Assembly (NCBI GenBank): GCA_052387695.1 | Contig: JBQTIX010000119.1 | Coordinates: 19,969-83,968, forward strand | Direction of reading: 5' to 3' | From: Panacagrimonas sp052387695 | GTDB taxonomy: Bacteria; Pseudomonadota; Gammaproteobacteria; Nevskiales; Nevskiaceae | DNA length: 64,000 nt | In this document: one piece after another, positions 18,507 through 26,739 of the stretch | Layout of the letters: each line of letters starts with the position of its first letter | Position numbering within the stretch: position 1 is the stretch's first letter | Made by a program: the position numbers and the translations under genes | The notes under the pieces: model-generated | What the model was told of the DNA's origin: nothing | The model's input: only the letters and a program-made list of their open reading frames with translations | The model's database searches: none

Positions 18507-19398
18507 GAGCAGGAGCGGATTGCTCTTTCAACAACTGGGCGAGCACCGGCTTCCACTGCTCGATCTGCTCGCTGTTGTCGTGCTGCCAGGGATGGAAGTC
18601 GCGGCGAAAGAAATCAAGATATGCCGGCAGCATCTTGCGCATGTAACCGGCGCGCTCGCCGTAACCGAACATCCAGCGCAGACCCTTGCCCCAGGACCAG
18701 GGCTTGAACAGTGAGCGGTCGCTCGCCATCAGCGAGGCCGTCAGGTATCCCGTCGTCAGAACCAGCAGGGTCGTGGAGACGAGATAGGCGCGCATCAATC
18801 GCGCGTGGCTGCCGTCCACCGCCTGGTACAGATCGAACGCCACCGCCTTGTGCTCGGACTCCTCGATCGCATGCCAGAGGAACAGCGGCCGGATCGCGGG
18901 GTGCACGTCGTCCATCACTTCCGGATGTTCCAAAGTCAGGCTGCCGAACATCGAGGTGAAGTGCTCCAGCGCGGCGGTCATCGCCATCTGGTCGCGCGCG
19001 CTGGAAAACTTGCAGATCAGTTCGAGAATCTTCCGCACCTGCGCATCCACACGCTCGGTGGGGACGCCGTTTTTCGCCAGCAAAGCGTTGAGCGCCTCGT
19101 GTGCCTGCGCGTGATGCGCTTCCTGGCCGATGAAGCCGGACACGTCCTTCTGCAATTGCGCGTCCTGGACCTGGTCGCGGAACAGGCGCACCGACCGGAT
19201 CAGGAAGCGCTCGCCCTGCGGAAACTGTCCGCAGAACGCGGTCCAGAACTTCGTCAGTACCGGATCGTTGCCAAACCAGTACGCCGGCAGCGCATCCGGA
19301 AGGGAATAGCCCAGCGGCGCGGGTTTGATGAGCACGGCCTGAGGCCGGGCGATCGCGGCGCGCTTCGCGGGCTTCACAGTCGATTGAGTGGCGGTCAT
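18496..19398 (-). CDS. COG3687-type predicted metal-dependent hydrolase
   Basis: A 300-residue helical protein of the PF10118 family. Likely metal ligands are in GQEAHHAQAHEALN, ALEHFTSM and LFLWHAIEESEHKAVAFDLY, a ferritin-like pattern of Glu and His. Two hydrophobic stretches (LMRAYLVSTTLLVLTTGYLTASL) suggest membrane association. ATG 19398 is chosen for its ribosome-binding site (CCGGAGAAAAATC) and for removing an unconserved 43-residue extension. It lies between the short-chain dehydrogenase and the serine hydrolase. The function of the family is not established. Confidence 0.85.
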   Translation of the reverse strand: MTATQSTVKPAKRAAIARPQAVLIKPAPLGYSLPDALPAYWFGNDPVLTKFWTAFCGQFPQGERFLIRSVRLFRDQVQDAQLQKDVSGFIGQEAHHAQAHEALNALLAKNGVPTERVDAQVRKILELICKFSSARDQMAMTAALEHFTSMFGSLTLEHPEVMDDVHPAIRPLFLWHAIEESEHKAVAFDLYQAVDGSHARLMRAYLVSTTLLVLTTGYLTASLMASDRSLFKPWSWGKGLRWMFGYGERAGYMRKMLPAYLDFFRRDFHPWQHDNSEQIEQWKPVLAQLLKEQSAPARVH

Positions 19399-19438
19399 GA
19401 TTTTTCTCCGGGAATTTCGGGAATGGGAGAGCGGGGAC

Positions 19439-20359
19439 TCAGGCCGTGTTGCGCGGCTTCGCAGCATCGCGAGGCATCGCCACGTTGGCAGCCGTGCCGA
19501 GCACATCGTCCTGCGCCTGCGGCACACCCACCGCGGGATTGGCCAGATCGAGCGCGTCGCTGAGTCTCTGATCGCCGCGCGTGCGCCATTCGAGCAGGGG
19601 CTGCGCGAAGCCGCGCAGCAACAGGAAAGCGCCGACCCAGCGCGGCGCCCAGATGCGCGCGGAACGGCGGCGGATGCCCCGCTCGATCACATCGACCGCA
19701 TCGGACAGCGTGATCTCGGCGCCGATGAAACGCGGCGAGATTTTTTCCAGCGCGGCCATCGCCGGATGCTTGCGCGAGCCCTGCACGAGGTCGGTGTCCA
19801 CCGCGCCGAAGTAGGCACAGCCGACGCCGACGCCGCGCGGCGCGAGCTCGATGCGCATGCTGTCGCTGAGCGCATCCACGGCGGCTTTTGATGCGGCATA
19901 GGCGCCCATCAGCGGGCCGTGTCCGAGCGCGGCGAGCGAGGCGATGTTCAGCACATAGCCCTTGCGCGCGATCACGTAAGGCAAGGTCGCGCGCAAGGTG
20001 TGCCACACGCCCATCAGGTTCACGTTGAGCGTGCGCTCGAACTGACGCGGCAAGGAATCCGCCACGCTGCCGACATGCAGGATGCCGGCGTTGGCGACGA
20101 CGACGTCGATACCGCCGAAGACTTCGGTGGCCTGCTTCGCGGCGAGCGCCATCGCCGCCGCGTCGGTCACATCCGCCTCGATCCACAGCGCGTTCTTGCC
20201 CAGGCTGTCGGCCAGGGTTTCGAGCAGCTCGGGTTCGAGCCCCACCAGCACGACCTTCGCGCCGCGCGCATGCAGCCGCTTCGCGAGCGCCGCGCCGATG
20301 CCGCGCGCGGCGCCGGTGATGAAGACGACCTTGCCGCGAACCTCGTAGTGCCTGCTCAT
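19439..20359 (-). CDS. Short-chain dehydrogenase/reductase
   Basis: A 306-residue classical SDR. The NAD(P)-binding motif is TGAARGIG (about residues 14-21), the NNAG-equivalent is VANAG, and the catalytic Tyr-Lys pair is YAASK. ATG 20359 overlaps the monooxygenase stop as ATGA, which settles the start. The C-terminal about 60 residues extend beyond the usual SDR core. It probably oxidises or reduces an alcohol/ketone handled by the neighbouring Baeyer-Villiger monooxygenase. Confidence 0.92.
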   Translation of the reverse strand: MSRHYEVRGKVVFITGAARGIGAALAKRLHARGAKVVLVGLEPELLETLADSLGKNALWIEADVTDAAAMALAAKQATEVFGGIDVVVANAGILHVGSVADSLPRQFERTLNVNLMGVWHTLRATLPYVIARKGYVLNIASLAALGHGPLMGAYAASKAAVDALSDSMRIELAPRGVGVGCAYFGAVDTDLVQGSRKHPAMAALEKISPRFIGAEITLSDAVDVIERGIRRRSARIWAPRWVGAFLLLRGFAQPLLEWRTRGDQRLSDALDLANPAVGVPQAQDDVLGTAANVAMPRDAAKPRNTA

Positions 20360-21879
20360 GCCTCGACCGCTCCATTGTTGGCGCGCGCTGTCTGCGTGAC
20401 GTAGTTCTCCACGTCGAAGCGCCGCGTGCGCTTGGAGTAGCGAAAGCTCCAGTCGGGCCATAGCCCGCCGTTGCCGCCTTCCGGGTTCTGGTAGTAGCTC
20501 TTGCAGCCGCCGGTGACCCAGGTCGTGTCGCGGCTACGTCTGACCATCTCGGTGACAAAGTTGCGCTGCACGTCCCAGCGCGGCTCGACCGTCGCGATGC
20601 CTCGGCTGCGCATCGTGCGCAGCGCATCGACGATGTAGCGCATCTGGTTTTCCAGCATGTAGATCGCCGACTGGTTGCCGGCGGCCGAATACGGCCCGAG
20701 CATCATGAACAGGTTGGGGAAGCCCTCGAACGTGGTGCCGAGATAGCTGCCCGGCGAGCTGCCGAAGACCTGCGCGATGCTGCGGCCGTAGCGCGCGTGA
20801 ATCTTTTCGCCGATCTTGCCGGGCACGTGAAAGCCGGTGGCGAAAATGATCGTATCCACCGCATGCTCGCGGCCGTCCTTCGTCACGATGGAATGCGCGC
20901 GCACTTCCGCGATGCCCTCGGTGACGAGTTCCACGTTGGGCTTGGCGAGGGCGGGATAGAACGCATCACTGAACACCGCACGCTTGCAGCCGAGCCGGTA
21001 CTTCGGCGTGAGCTTCGCGCGCAGCGCCGCATCCGGCACCTGGCGTCGCAACTGGTAGCGGGCGAGCGCCTCGAAGGGCAGCACGAAGCGCCGGTCGAGG
21101 AACAGCGACAGGCCCAGGCTCTCGATGCCGAGGAACCAGCCCGTACGCAGCGCGCCGTTCAAGCCGGGGACGCGGCGCGTGAGCGCGCGTTCAAATGCGG
21201 AGCGCTGGCGATCCCAGCGCGGCACGATCCAGGTCGGCGTGCGCTGAAACACAAGCAACTGTTTCACCCGCGCCTGAATCGCGGGCACGACCTGCACCGC
21301 CGTCGCGCCGGTGCCGATGACGGCGACGCGCTCACCGCTCAGATCGTGCTGCGCGTTCCAGCGCGCGGTGTGAAAACTCTTGCCCTTGAACGTCTCGATG
21401 CCCGGCAACGGCGGGGTCATCGGATCGTTGAACGGCCCGCAGGCCGACACCAGCACGCTCGCGGTGAACTCGCCCTGCGAAGTCTCGATCTTCCAGAGCG
21501 CCGCAGACTCGTCCCAGCTCGCGTCGAGCAGCTCGTGACCGTAGCGGATGTGCGGCTCGATGCCGTGCTTGCCCGCGACATCGCGCAGGTAGTCGAGGAT
21601 TTCCGGCTGCTCGCCGTACTTGCGGCTCCAGTCCGGGTTCTGCGCGAAGGAATACGAATACAGCACCGAGGGCACGTCGCAGGCGCAACCGGGATAGCGG
21701 TTGTCGCGCCAGGTGCCGCCCAGTTCGCCGGCCTTCTCGAAAATGGTGAAATCCCCGATGCCGGCTTCGCGCAGCTTGATCGCAAGACCAATACCGCCGA
21801 AGCCTGCGCCGATGATGGCGATGGGCAGATGCGGGACCGGCGTGCTGCGAGCGCGTTGCGGCATGGACAGGTCGTTCAT
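20356..21879 (-). CDS. Flavin-containing Baeyer-Villiger monooxygenase
   Basis: A 507-residue FAD/NADPH monooxygenase. It has the FAD Rossmann motif GAGFGG (G24-G29), the Baeyer-Villiger fingerprint FKGKSFHTARW (about 163-173, matching FxGxxxHxxxW), the NADP Rossmann motif GTGATA and the late IIFATGFH. Such enzymes insert oxygen next to a ketone to give an ester or lactone. ATG 21879 has AAGGAGAAGAAG upstream. It heads an operon with SDR, metal-dependent hydrolase and esterase genes: alcohol to ketone to ester to hydrolysed product is a coherent route, though the substrate is unknown. A TetR gene diverges upstream. Confidence 0.93.
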   Translation of the reverse strand: MNDLSMPQRARSTPVPHLPIAIIGAGFGGIGLAIKLREAGIGDFTIFEKAGELGGTWRDNRYPGCACDVPSVLYSYSFAQNPDWSRKYGEQPEILDYLRDVAGKHGIEPHIRYGHELLDASWDESAALWKIETSQGEFTASVLVSACGPFNDPMTPPLPGIETFKGKSFHTARWNAQHDLSGERVAVIGTGATAVQVVPAIQARVKQLLVFQRTPTWIVPRWDRQRSAFERALTRRVPGLNGALRTGWFLGIESLGLSLFLDRRFVLPFEALARYQLRRQVPDAALRAKLTPKYRLGCKRAVFSDAFYPALAKPNVELVTEGIAEVRAHSIVTKDGREHAVDTIIFATGFHVPGKIGEKIHARYGRSIAQVFGSSPGSYLGTTFEGFPNLFMMLGPYSAAGNQSAIYMLENQMRYIVDALRTMRSRGIATVEPRWDVQRNFVTEMVRRSRDTTWVTGGCKSYYQNPEGGNGGLWPDWSFRYSKRTRRFDVENYVTQTARANNGAVEA

Positions 21880-22143
21880 GGCGGCTTCTTCTCCTTGTGT
21901 AAGGCGGTTCGCAAACCCCTGCGGCCGCTTTTTCCAGGAGAGCAAGCTACGACCCTTTCCGGTTCGCAAACAATTCGCTTTCGGTGGACGTGCTGATGAC
22001 GATCGGTAACTCCGCTGACCGTCCTCAGGACGCTGTTTGCAGTCAATTTTTTTCGGGCGCGGATGAAGCGCTGCGGCGCGCGGTGTCATTCCGCGAGCCA
22101 TCGCCCCACAATGTTTCGGATTCTTCTCCGTAAAGCAGTGGAT

Positions 22144-22767
22144 ATGCGCCAGAAACCCCTGCAGGCCCGCTCGCGTCACACGGTCGAGTCCATTGTGGAC
22201 GCGACCATGCTGGAAATCGCCGAGCGTGGAATCGCAGGGCTGACCACGACCCAGGTCGCGGACCGTGCCGGCGTGAGCGTGGGTTCGCTGTACCAGTATT
22301 TCGCAGACAAGGACGCGCTGCTCGACGCCGTCGTGAAGCGCTTGACGGCAGAGATGCAGAAGCTGTTGACCGAACAGTTCAGCGCGCACATGGGTCAGGA
22401 TCTGCGCACGATCTCGCGCGCCATGATCTCGGTCGCGTTCGACTACACAGCGGCACATCAAACCCTGGTTCGTGAACTGCTCGGCACCGACTCGCAGAAG
22501 CGGACCATGGCTTCGATCGAGGCCCTGGAACGCAGCTTCCTCGACGCCTTCCGGCTCTATGTCCTGCAACACTACCGGGAGATCAGCGCGCCCAATCTTC
22601 CTGCGGCGACTTTCGTCTTCTTCACCAGCGCCGTCTGCACCGGCTTTCGATTCGTGACGACCCACCGTCCGGGCGTCGAGCGCGAAACAGTGATCGACCT
22701 GCTGGTCGAGACGGTGGTGGCCTGCCTCACACATGGCGCCGCACCCTCGAATCCTCATGGCTCGTAG
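22144..22767 (+). CDS. TetR-family transcriptional regulator
   Basis: A 207-residue repressor. The N-terminal helix-turn-helix is clear (GLTTTQVADRAGVSVGSLYQYFADKDALLDAV), followed by a helical ligand-binding domain. ATG 22144 (MRQKPLQARS) is preferred over ATG 22063 because TetR proteins begin shortly before the helix-turn-helix. It diverges from the Baeyer-Villiger operon across about 264 bp and is the obvious candidate regulator of that operon. I found no convincing palindrome in the gap. Confidence 0.92.
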   Translation: MRQKPLQARSRHTVESIVDATMLEIAERGIAGLTTTQVADRAGVSVGSLYQYFADKDALLDAVVKRLTAEMQKLLTEQFSAHMGQDLRTISRAMISVAFDYTAAHQTLVRELLGTDSQKRTMASIEALERSFLDAFRLYVLQHYREISAPNLPAATFVFFTSAVCTGFRFVTTHRPGVERETVIDLLVETVVACLTHGAAPSNPHGS

Positions 22768-22809
22768 CCAACAGAGAAAATCCGCCCTTACACCAGATTT
22801 ACAAATCGG

Positions 22810-22837
22810 ACGGGGAGCAGGAGACGGGGAGCAGGAG
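22810..22837. repeat. Two tandem 14-bp repeats
   Basis: ACGGGGAGCAGGAG occurs twice in direct tandem, 43 bp after the TetR gene stop. No function is apparent. Confidence 0.6.
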
Positions 22838-22943
22838 AGGCAGTATCCGCGCCGAGTGATCGCTGACGAGGCCCAGGGAAGATCGCGCGCGGCGGGTTGA
22901 AGAAGGTGAGAACTCCGCCGGAGTTCTGGGTCTCGAAAATCAC

Positions 22944-23049
22944 GTGGGTCGGTTCAAGCCGAAGGCGGAACCGACGCGGCGCGCCCTCGACGACGACCGG
23001 TGCCCATCGGGTCCGCCCGTGAACGGCACGCGGCCTTGACCCGACCTAC
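22944..23049. repeat. REP/MITE-like element with GGTCGG...CCGACC ends, copy 2
   Basis: A 106-bp element related to 4752-4866: it begins GTGGGTCGGTTCAAGCC, has internal GAACCGAC and ATCGGGTCCGCCCG, and ends CCGACCTAC. It is part of a 669-bp gene-free stretch (22768-23436) that also holds the 14-bp tandem repeat, a TonB-receptor relic and a 170-bp inverted repeat. Confidence 0.7.
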
Positions 23050-23129
23050 CCCTGACACCCTCCCAGGTCAGGTGTCGCGTGATCCTCGTTTGATGAAAAG
23101 CCGTTGAGCTTCGCTGCGAAGCAGCCCGG

Positions 23130-23240
23130 GCGCGGCGCGTCGATGCTCAGCTCCACACCGCGATTGCGCGCGCCACCGACGTTGGTGATGTGCGGAAACA
23201 GGTCGCTGGTGGATTCCTGCACGTCCGCGTGGAAGCGCTT
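23130..23240 (-). pseudogene. TonB-dependent receptor fragment
   Basis: The minus strand reads ADVQESTSDLFPHITNVGG followed by ARNRGVELSIDAP. This is a typical stretch of the C-terminal beta-barrel of TonB-dependent receptors, in which NVGGARNRGVELS is a common motif. Nothing upstream or downstream continues the protein. Its 5' side runs directly into the 170-bp inverted-repeat element starting at 23232, which probably marks the break. Confidence 0.65.
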
Positions 23241-23401
23241 GGCAGCGTATCAGTTTGAATTCCAGAACCCCGTTCGGCCCAAGTAGCGCCGCGAAGCGTC
23301 GCGTATCGAGGGCACGCCCGGCACCTCGATACGCGGCATTGCTGCGCAATGGCGCTACTCGGTGCGAACGGATTTCATACTGATACGCTGCCAAGCGCTT
23401 C
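23232..23401. repeat. 170-bp inverted-repeat element with 22-bp perfect termini
   Basis: The ends are perfect 22-bp inverted repeats: GAAGCGCTTGGCAGCGTATC (then AG) at 23232-23253, with its complement at 23380-23401. Inside, further arms pair (CGTTCGGCCCAAGTAGCGC with GGCGCTACTCGGTGCGAACG; CGCGTATCGAGG with CCTCGATACGCG), so the whole unit can fold into one long imperfect hairpin. No coding capacity is seen. It resembles a small non-autonomous element or large REP-type hairpin. Confidence 0.75.
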
Positions 23402-23436
23402 GGGCGATGGGCACCATCCGCACGTTGGCAGCCGCC

Positions 23437-24237
23437 CTATCGTCCCTTGAACCGCGCCTTGCGCTTCTGCACAAAGGCGCCGGCCCCTTCGGTGAAGTCG
23501 TGGCTAAGGCCCAATTCACGCTGAAAATCGCGTTCGAGGTCGAGTTGCGCATCGAGGTCGTTCGACTGGGCTGCGATCAGCGCCTGCTTGATCCGTGCGA
23601 TGGCCAGGGTCGGGCCCTGCGCCAGTCTTTGCGCGAGCGCGAGCGCCCGGGGCATGAGCTGATCGTCGTCCACCACCTCCCAGATCAGGCCCCAGGCCAG
23701 GGCCTGCTCGGCGCCGATCGCCTCGCCGAGGGCGGCAAAGCCCATTGCGCGCTGCTGGCCAAGCGTTCGCGCCAGCAGCCAGGTGCCACCGGCATCGGGG
23801 ATCAGGCCGATGTTGACGAAGGCCTGGAGGAATTGCGCCGAGCGCCCGGCAAGCGTCAGGTCAGCCATCAGGGCGATGGAACAGCCCGCGCCAGCGGCCA
23901 TCCCGTTTACTGCGGCGATCACCGGCTTGGGCAACCCGCGCAGCTTGCGGATCAGGGGGTTGTAGGTGCTTTCCAGACTGGCGCCGAGATCCAGGCGACC
24001 CCGCGAATCGAGCGGCGGCCTGGTCATGGCGGCGACGAGGTCCGCGCCGGAGCAGAAGCCACGGCCCTCGCCCGTGATCAGCACCGCGCGCACGCTCGCG
24101 TCGTTCGCCGCCTGGTCCAGCGCCAGCATCCACTCGCTCACCAGCTCCGTGGTCAGCGCGTTGAGCTGCCGTGGCCGGTTGAGGCGAATGATGGCGACCT
24201 GCTGGTCGATCTCGAACAGCACGCTGGGTTCGGTCAT
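23437..24237 (-). CDS. Enoyl-CoA hydratase/isomerase, PaaG-like
   Basis: A 266-residue crotonase. Oxyanion-hole segments are GRGFCSGADL (about 58-67) and NGMAAGAGCSIAL (about 111-123). The catalytic region reads GLIPDAGGTWLL with Asp at 148, the pattern of PaaG-type 2-(1,2-epoxy-1,2-dihydrophenyl)acetyl-CoA isomerases rather than the Glu pair of classical hydratases. It acts on a CoA thioester in beta-oxidation or phenylacetate-like degradation; no other paa gene is in the window, so the exact substrate is open. The gene stands 28 bp before the epimerase gene on the same strand. Confidence 0.88.
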   Translation of the reverse strand: MTEPSVLFEIDQQVAIIRLNRPRQLNALTTELVSEWMLALDQAANDASVRAVLITGEGRGFCSGADLVAAMTRPPLDSRGRLDLGASLESTYNPLIRKLRGLPKPVIAAVNGMAAGAGCSIALMADLTLAGRSAQFLQAFVNIGLIPDAGGTWLLARTLGQQRAMGFAALGEAIGAEQALAWGLIWEVVDDDQLMPRALALAQRLAQGPTLAIARIKQALIAAQSNDLDAQLDLERDFQRELGLSHDFTEGAGAFVQKRKARFKGR

Positions 24238-24265
24238 GCGGATGCTCCTTCCTGATCGTCGTGGA

Positions 24266-25231
24266 TCACGGCCCCACCTGTTTCTGCTTGCGGTAGTAGC
24301 CGAAGATGTCGTTCAGACTGCGCCGCGGTTTCCAGCCGAAGGTGTCGCGGAACAGGCGGCCGTCGATGATCACCGGGTACTTGAAGTAATTGATCAGGTA
24401 CGGCGGGAAGAACGCATTCCAGTTGAGCAGGCTGCTCCACATCCTGGGCAGCGCCGGTGGAATCGACGGAATGTGCAGCTTGCGGCAGCCGCACTGTTCC
24501 ACCGCCACCTGGTAGGCCACGCAATCCTCCGGCGCCACGTTGTAGATGCCGGGCTTGTTGGCTTCGAACGCGGTCACCATCGCGTCGGCCAGGTCGTCGA
24601 CGTGCAGGAACTGCATCATCGGCGAGAAGCCCAGCAACACCGGCACCAGCTTGCGCGACAACAGCACCGACAGGGTGTTGCGCACGCCCGGGCCCAGCAC
24701 GCCGCAGGGCCGCAGGATGGTGATGTTCAGCTCCGGGTGCTTCCACAGGAAGATGTTGGCGAGCGATTCCACTTCCACCGCATCGACCAGGTCCTGCGTC
24801 ACCTCGCTGGCCTTCAAGGGATGGTCTTCGTCCAGCGGCGCGGGGTTGTACGGCGAGGCGCCGTAAACCATGTAGGTGGAATGGATCATGACCTGCGCAA
24901 CGCCGTACTTCCTCGCCAGTTCCAGCAGCTTCTTGGTGCCGAGCACGTTGGCGTTGTAACGACGGTTGCGGTCGGATTCGTGCGGGAAGATGCGGCCGAT
25001 GTGCAGCACGGCATCGACCTTGTGCTCGCGGAAAATGTCCTCGAAGCCACGCTTGTGGATCTCGACCTTGTAGCTCGGGATGCCGGCATCGGTCTCGACC
25101 TTGTGGCGGAAATCGACTGCCAGCACGTTGTAGCGCCCATACAGGCGGCTGATGACGCGCTTGGCCAGCGAGCCGGCCGCGCCGGTCACCAGGACGGTCT
25201 TTTTCTTGTTGCCGCTCTTGGATTCGCTCAT
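24266..25231 (-). CDS. NAD-dependent epimerase/dehydratase-type SDR
   Basis: A 321-residue extended SDR. It shows the cofactor motif TGAAGSLAKRVISRLYGRY, a later HSTYMVYG (replacing YxxxK with a degenerate active-site region) and the LRPCGVLGPG substrate segment. ATG 25231 (MSESKSGNKKK) is chosen because the longer in-frame extension has no protein-like features. It lies 8 bp after the acyltransferase gene stop, so the two form a pair. A role in lipid or sterol-like modification is inferred from that pairing. Confidence 0.85.
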   Translation of the reverse strand: MSESKSGNKKKTVLVTGAAGSLAKRVISRLYGRYNVLAVDFRHKVETDAGIPSYKVEIHKRGFEDIFREHKVDAVLHIGRIFPHESDRNRRYNANVLGTKKLLELARKYGVAQVMIHSTYMVYGASPYNPAPLDEDHPLKASEVTQDLVDAVEVESLANIFLWKHPELNITILRPCGVLGPGVRNTLSVLLSRKLVPVLLGFSPMMQFLHVDDLADAMVTAFEANKPGIYNVAPEDCVAYQVAVEQCGCRKLHIPSIPPALPRMWSSLLNWNAFFPPYLINYFKYPVIIDGRLFRDTFGWKPRRSLNDIFGYYRKQKQVGP

Positions 25232-25239
25232 GGATGACT

Positions 25240-26091
25240 TCAGAAGATCCGGGTGCGTTCGGTCAGACCCTTGTCGATCAATTCCCGGATGAGGTCCTTC
25301 ACCCGTTCCACCCGCATCGTCACCTCTGCCTCGGTACAGGATTCCGGCCCGAAACGGATCGGCTCGCCAAAGTTGAGGAACACGCGCGCGGGCAGCGGCA
25401 GCGGCGGCGCGATCGGAACATAGGGGATGCCCAGCAGCCTGGCCAGCGGTTTGATACTGCCCAGCGAGGGCATCGTCTCCTCGCAGCCGACGATGCCCAC
25501 CGGAACGATCGGCGTGCGATGCGCCATCGCCAGGTGCACGAAGCCGTTGCCGAAGCGCTGCAGCTGGTAGCGCTTGCGATACGGCTTGCCTGAGCCGCGC
25601 ACGCCTTCGGGGAAGACGATGATCGCCTCGTCGGATTCGAGCATCCTGGCGCAGTTGAGCGGATCGCCGATCACCGCGCCGAGTCCGTTGAGCAGGTTCC
25701 CGAGGAAGGGCACCGTGGGAAGGAAACGCTCGATCATCGCCCGCGCCGCCCGCGGGCCGTGCGGGTTGGTCAGCAGCGCATAACCGACCAGGGTGCCGTC
25801 TATCGGCAACTGCCCGCTGTGATTGCCGATGATCAGCACGCGGCCCTCGGCCGGAACGTTCTCCAGGCCGTGCGCGGTGACGCGGAAGTATTTCTCGTAC
25901 AGCAGGCGCATCAATCCGGCGCCAAGCCTGACCTTGCTCTCGTCGTAACCCCAGGTGTCGTAGCCGAAACTGCCGACCTGCTTGGGCACGCGATCGATCA
26001 GCTCGTCGATCTCGGGCGTCACGAGGCGCTCGACGATGGCGTCGCGCAAGCTGAAATCCTTCACCCTCTGGAAGAGCCCCGGAATCTTCAT
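25240..26091 (-). CDS. Lysophospholipid/DAG acyltransferase family (PlsC superfamily)
   Basis: A 283-residue acyltransferase. The active-site block is NHSGQLPIDG, in which the His and Asp are separated by six residues rather than the HX4D of PlsC; this is the variant seen in the diacylglycerol-acyltransferase-like branch. FPEGVRGSGK gives the second conserved block, and IVPVGIVGCEE the late one. ATG 26091 (MKIPGLFQRVKDF) fits the family start; ATGs at 26118 and 26148 are possible. It is the upstream partner of the epimerase gene and may acylate a lipid the epimerase modifies. Confidence 0.83.
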   Translation of the reverse strand: MKIPGLFQRVKDFSLRDAIVERLVTPEIDELIDRVPKQVGSFGYDTWGYDESKVRLGAGLMRLLYEKYFRVTAHGLENVPAEGRVLIIGNHSGQLPIDGTLVGYALLTNPHGPRAARAMIERFLPTVPFLGNLLNGLGAVIGDPLNCARMLESDEAIIVFPEGVRGSGKPYRKRYQLQRFGNGFVHLAMAHRTPIVPVGIVGCEETMPSLGSIKPLARLLGIPYVPIAPPLPLPARVFLNFGEPIRFGPESCTEAEVTMRVERVKDLIRELIDKGLTERTRIF

Positions 26092-26208
26092 CGTGTGAAC
26101 CCGGTCCTGGCCGGTCATCGTTGTGAGCGCTGCGGCACGGTAGATCAATTGCGGCGGCGCGGAAAGGGCTGCAATGACCGGCCCCTGCGGCGTTTCGCCC
26201 GCTGCGGA

Positions 26209-26739
26209 TCAGTCCGCCAGTTGCCTGTAGAACACGGTGGTACTGCACAGCCCGCCTTGCGGCCAGAGTGCATAGCCGGGAATCACGCCGCAGCGCTGCC
26301 AGCCGAGGCCCGCGTAGAGACGCTCGGCATCACCGCCGGTGACGGTGTCCAGCACCAGCAGCGTCCGGCCGGCATCGCGTGCCGCGGCTTCGACCGCCCG
26401 CATCAATGCCGCACCCAGGCCGCGGCGGCGCGCGCGACGGTGCACCTGCATCTTGGCCACGTCGGCACGGTGCGGGTGGTTGTCGGGCATGGCCAGCACC
26501 AGCTGCACCGTGCCGACGAGAGTGCCGGAGCCCACATCCTCGGCCACCAGCACGATGCGCTCGCCGCGCGTGGCGCTGGCCAGGGCGTTCTGCCAGAAAG
26601 CGCGCGCCCTGGCACGCGACAGGGGGTGCATGAAGCCGACCGACGCGCCACCTTCCACGCAATCCAGCAGCACCTCGACCAGCGCTTCGACCACGGCCGG
26701 CCCGGACGTGGCGCGGTGAATACGGAAGCCCTCAGCCAT
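26209..26739 (-). CDS. GNAT-family N-acetyltransferase
   Basis: A 176-residue GNAT enzyme. The acetyl-CoA-binding motif A is KMQVHRRARRRGLGAALMRAVEAAAR (the R/Q-x-x-G-x-G/A type), and the C-terminal LYAGLGWQRCGVIPGYAL is the usual motif B. The start overlaps the putA stop by 8 bp, so it is co-transcribed with putA; a stress-related or amino-acid acetylation role is possible. The substrate is unknown. Confidence 0.9.
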   Translation of the reverse strand: MAEGFRIHRATSGPAVVEALVEVLLDCVEGGASVGFMHPLSRARARAFWQNALASATRGERIVLVAEDVGSGTLVGTVQLVLAMPDNHPHRADVAKMQVHRRARRRGLGAALMRAVEAAARDAGRTLLVLDTVTGGDAERLYAGLGWQRCGVIPGYALWPQGGLCSTTVFYRQLAD

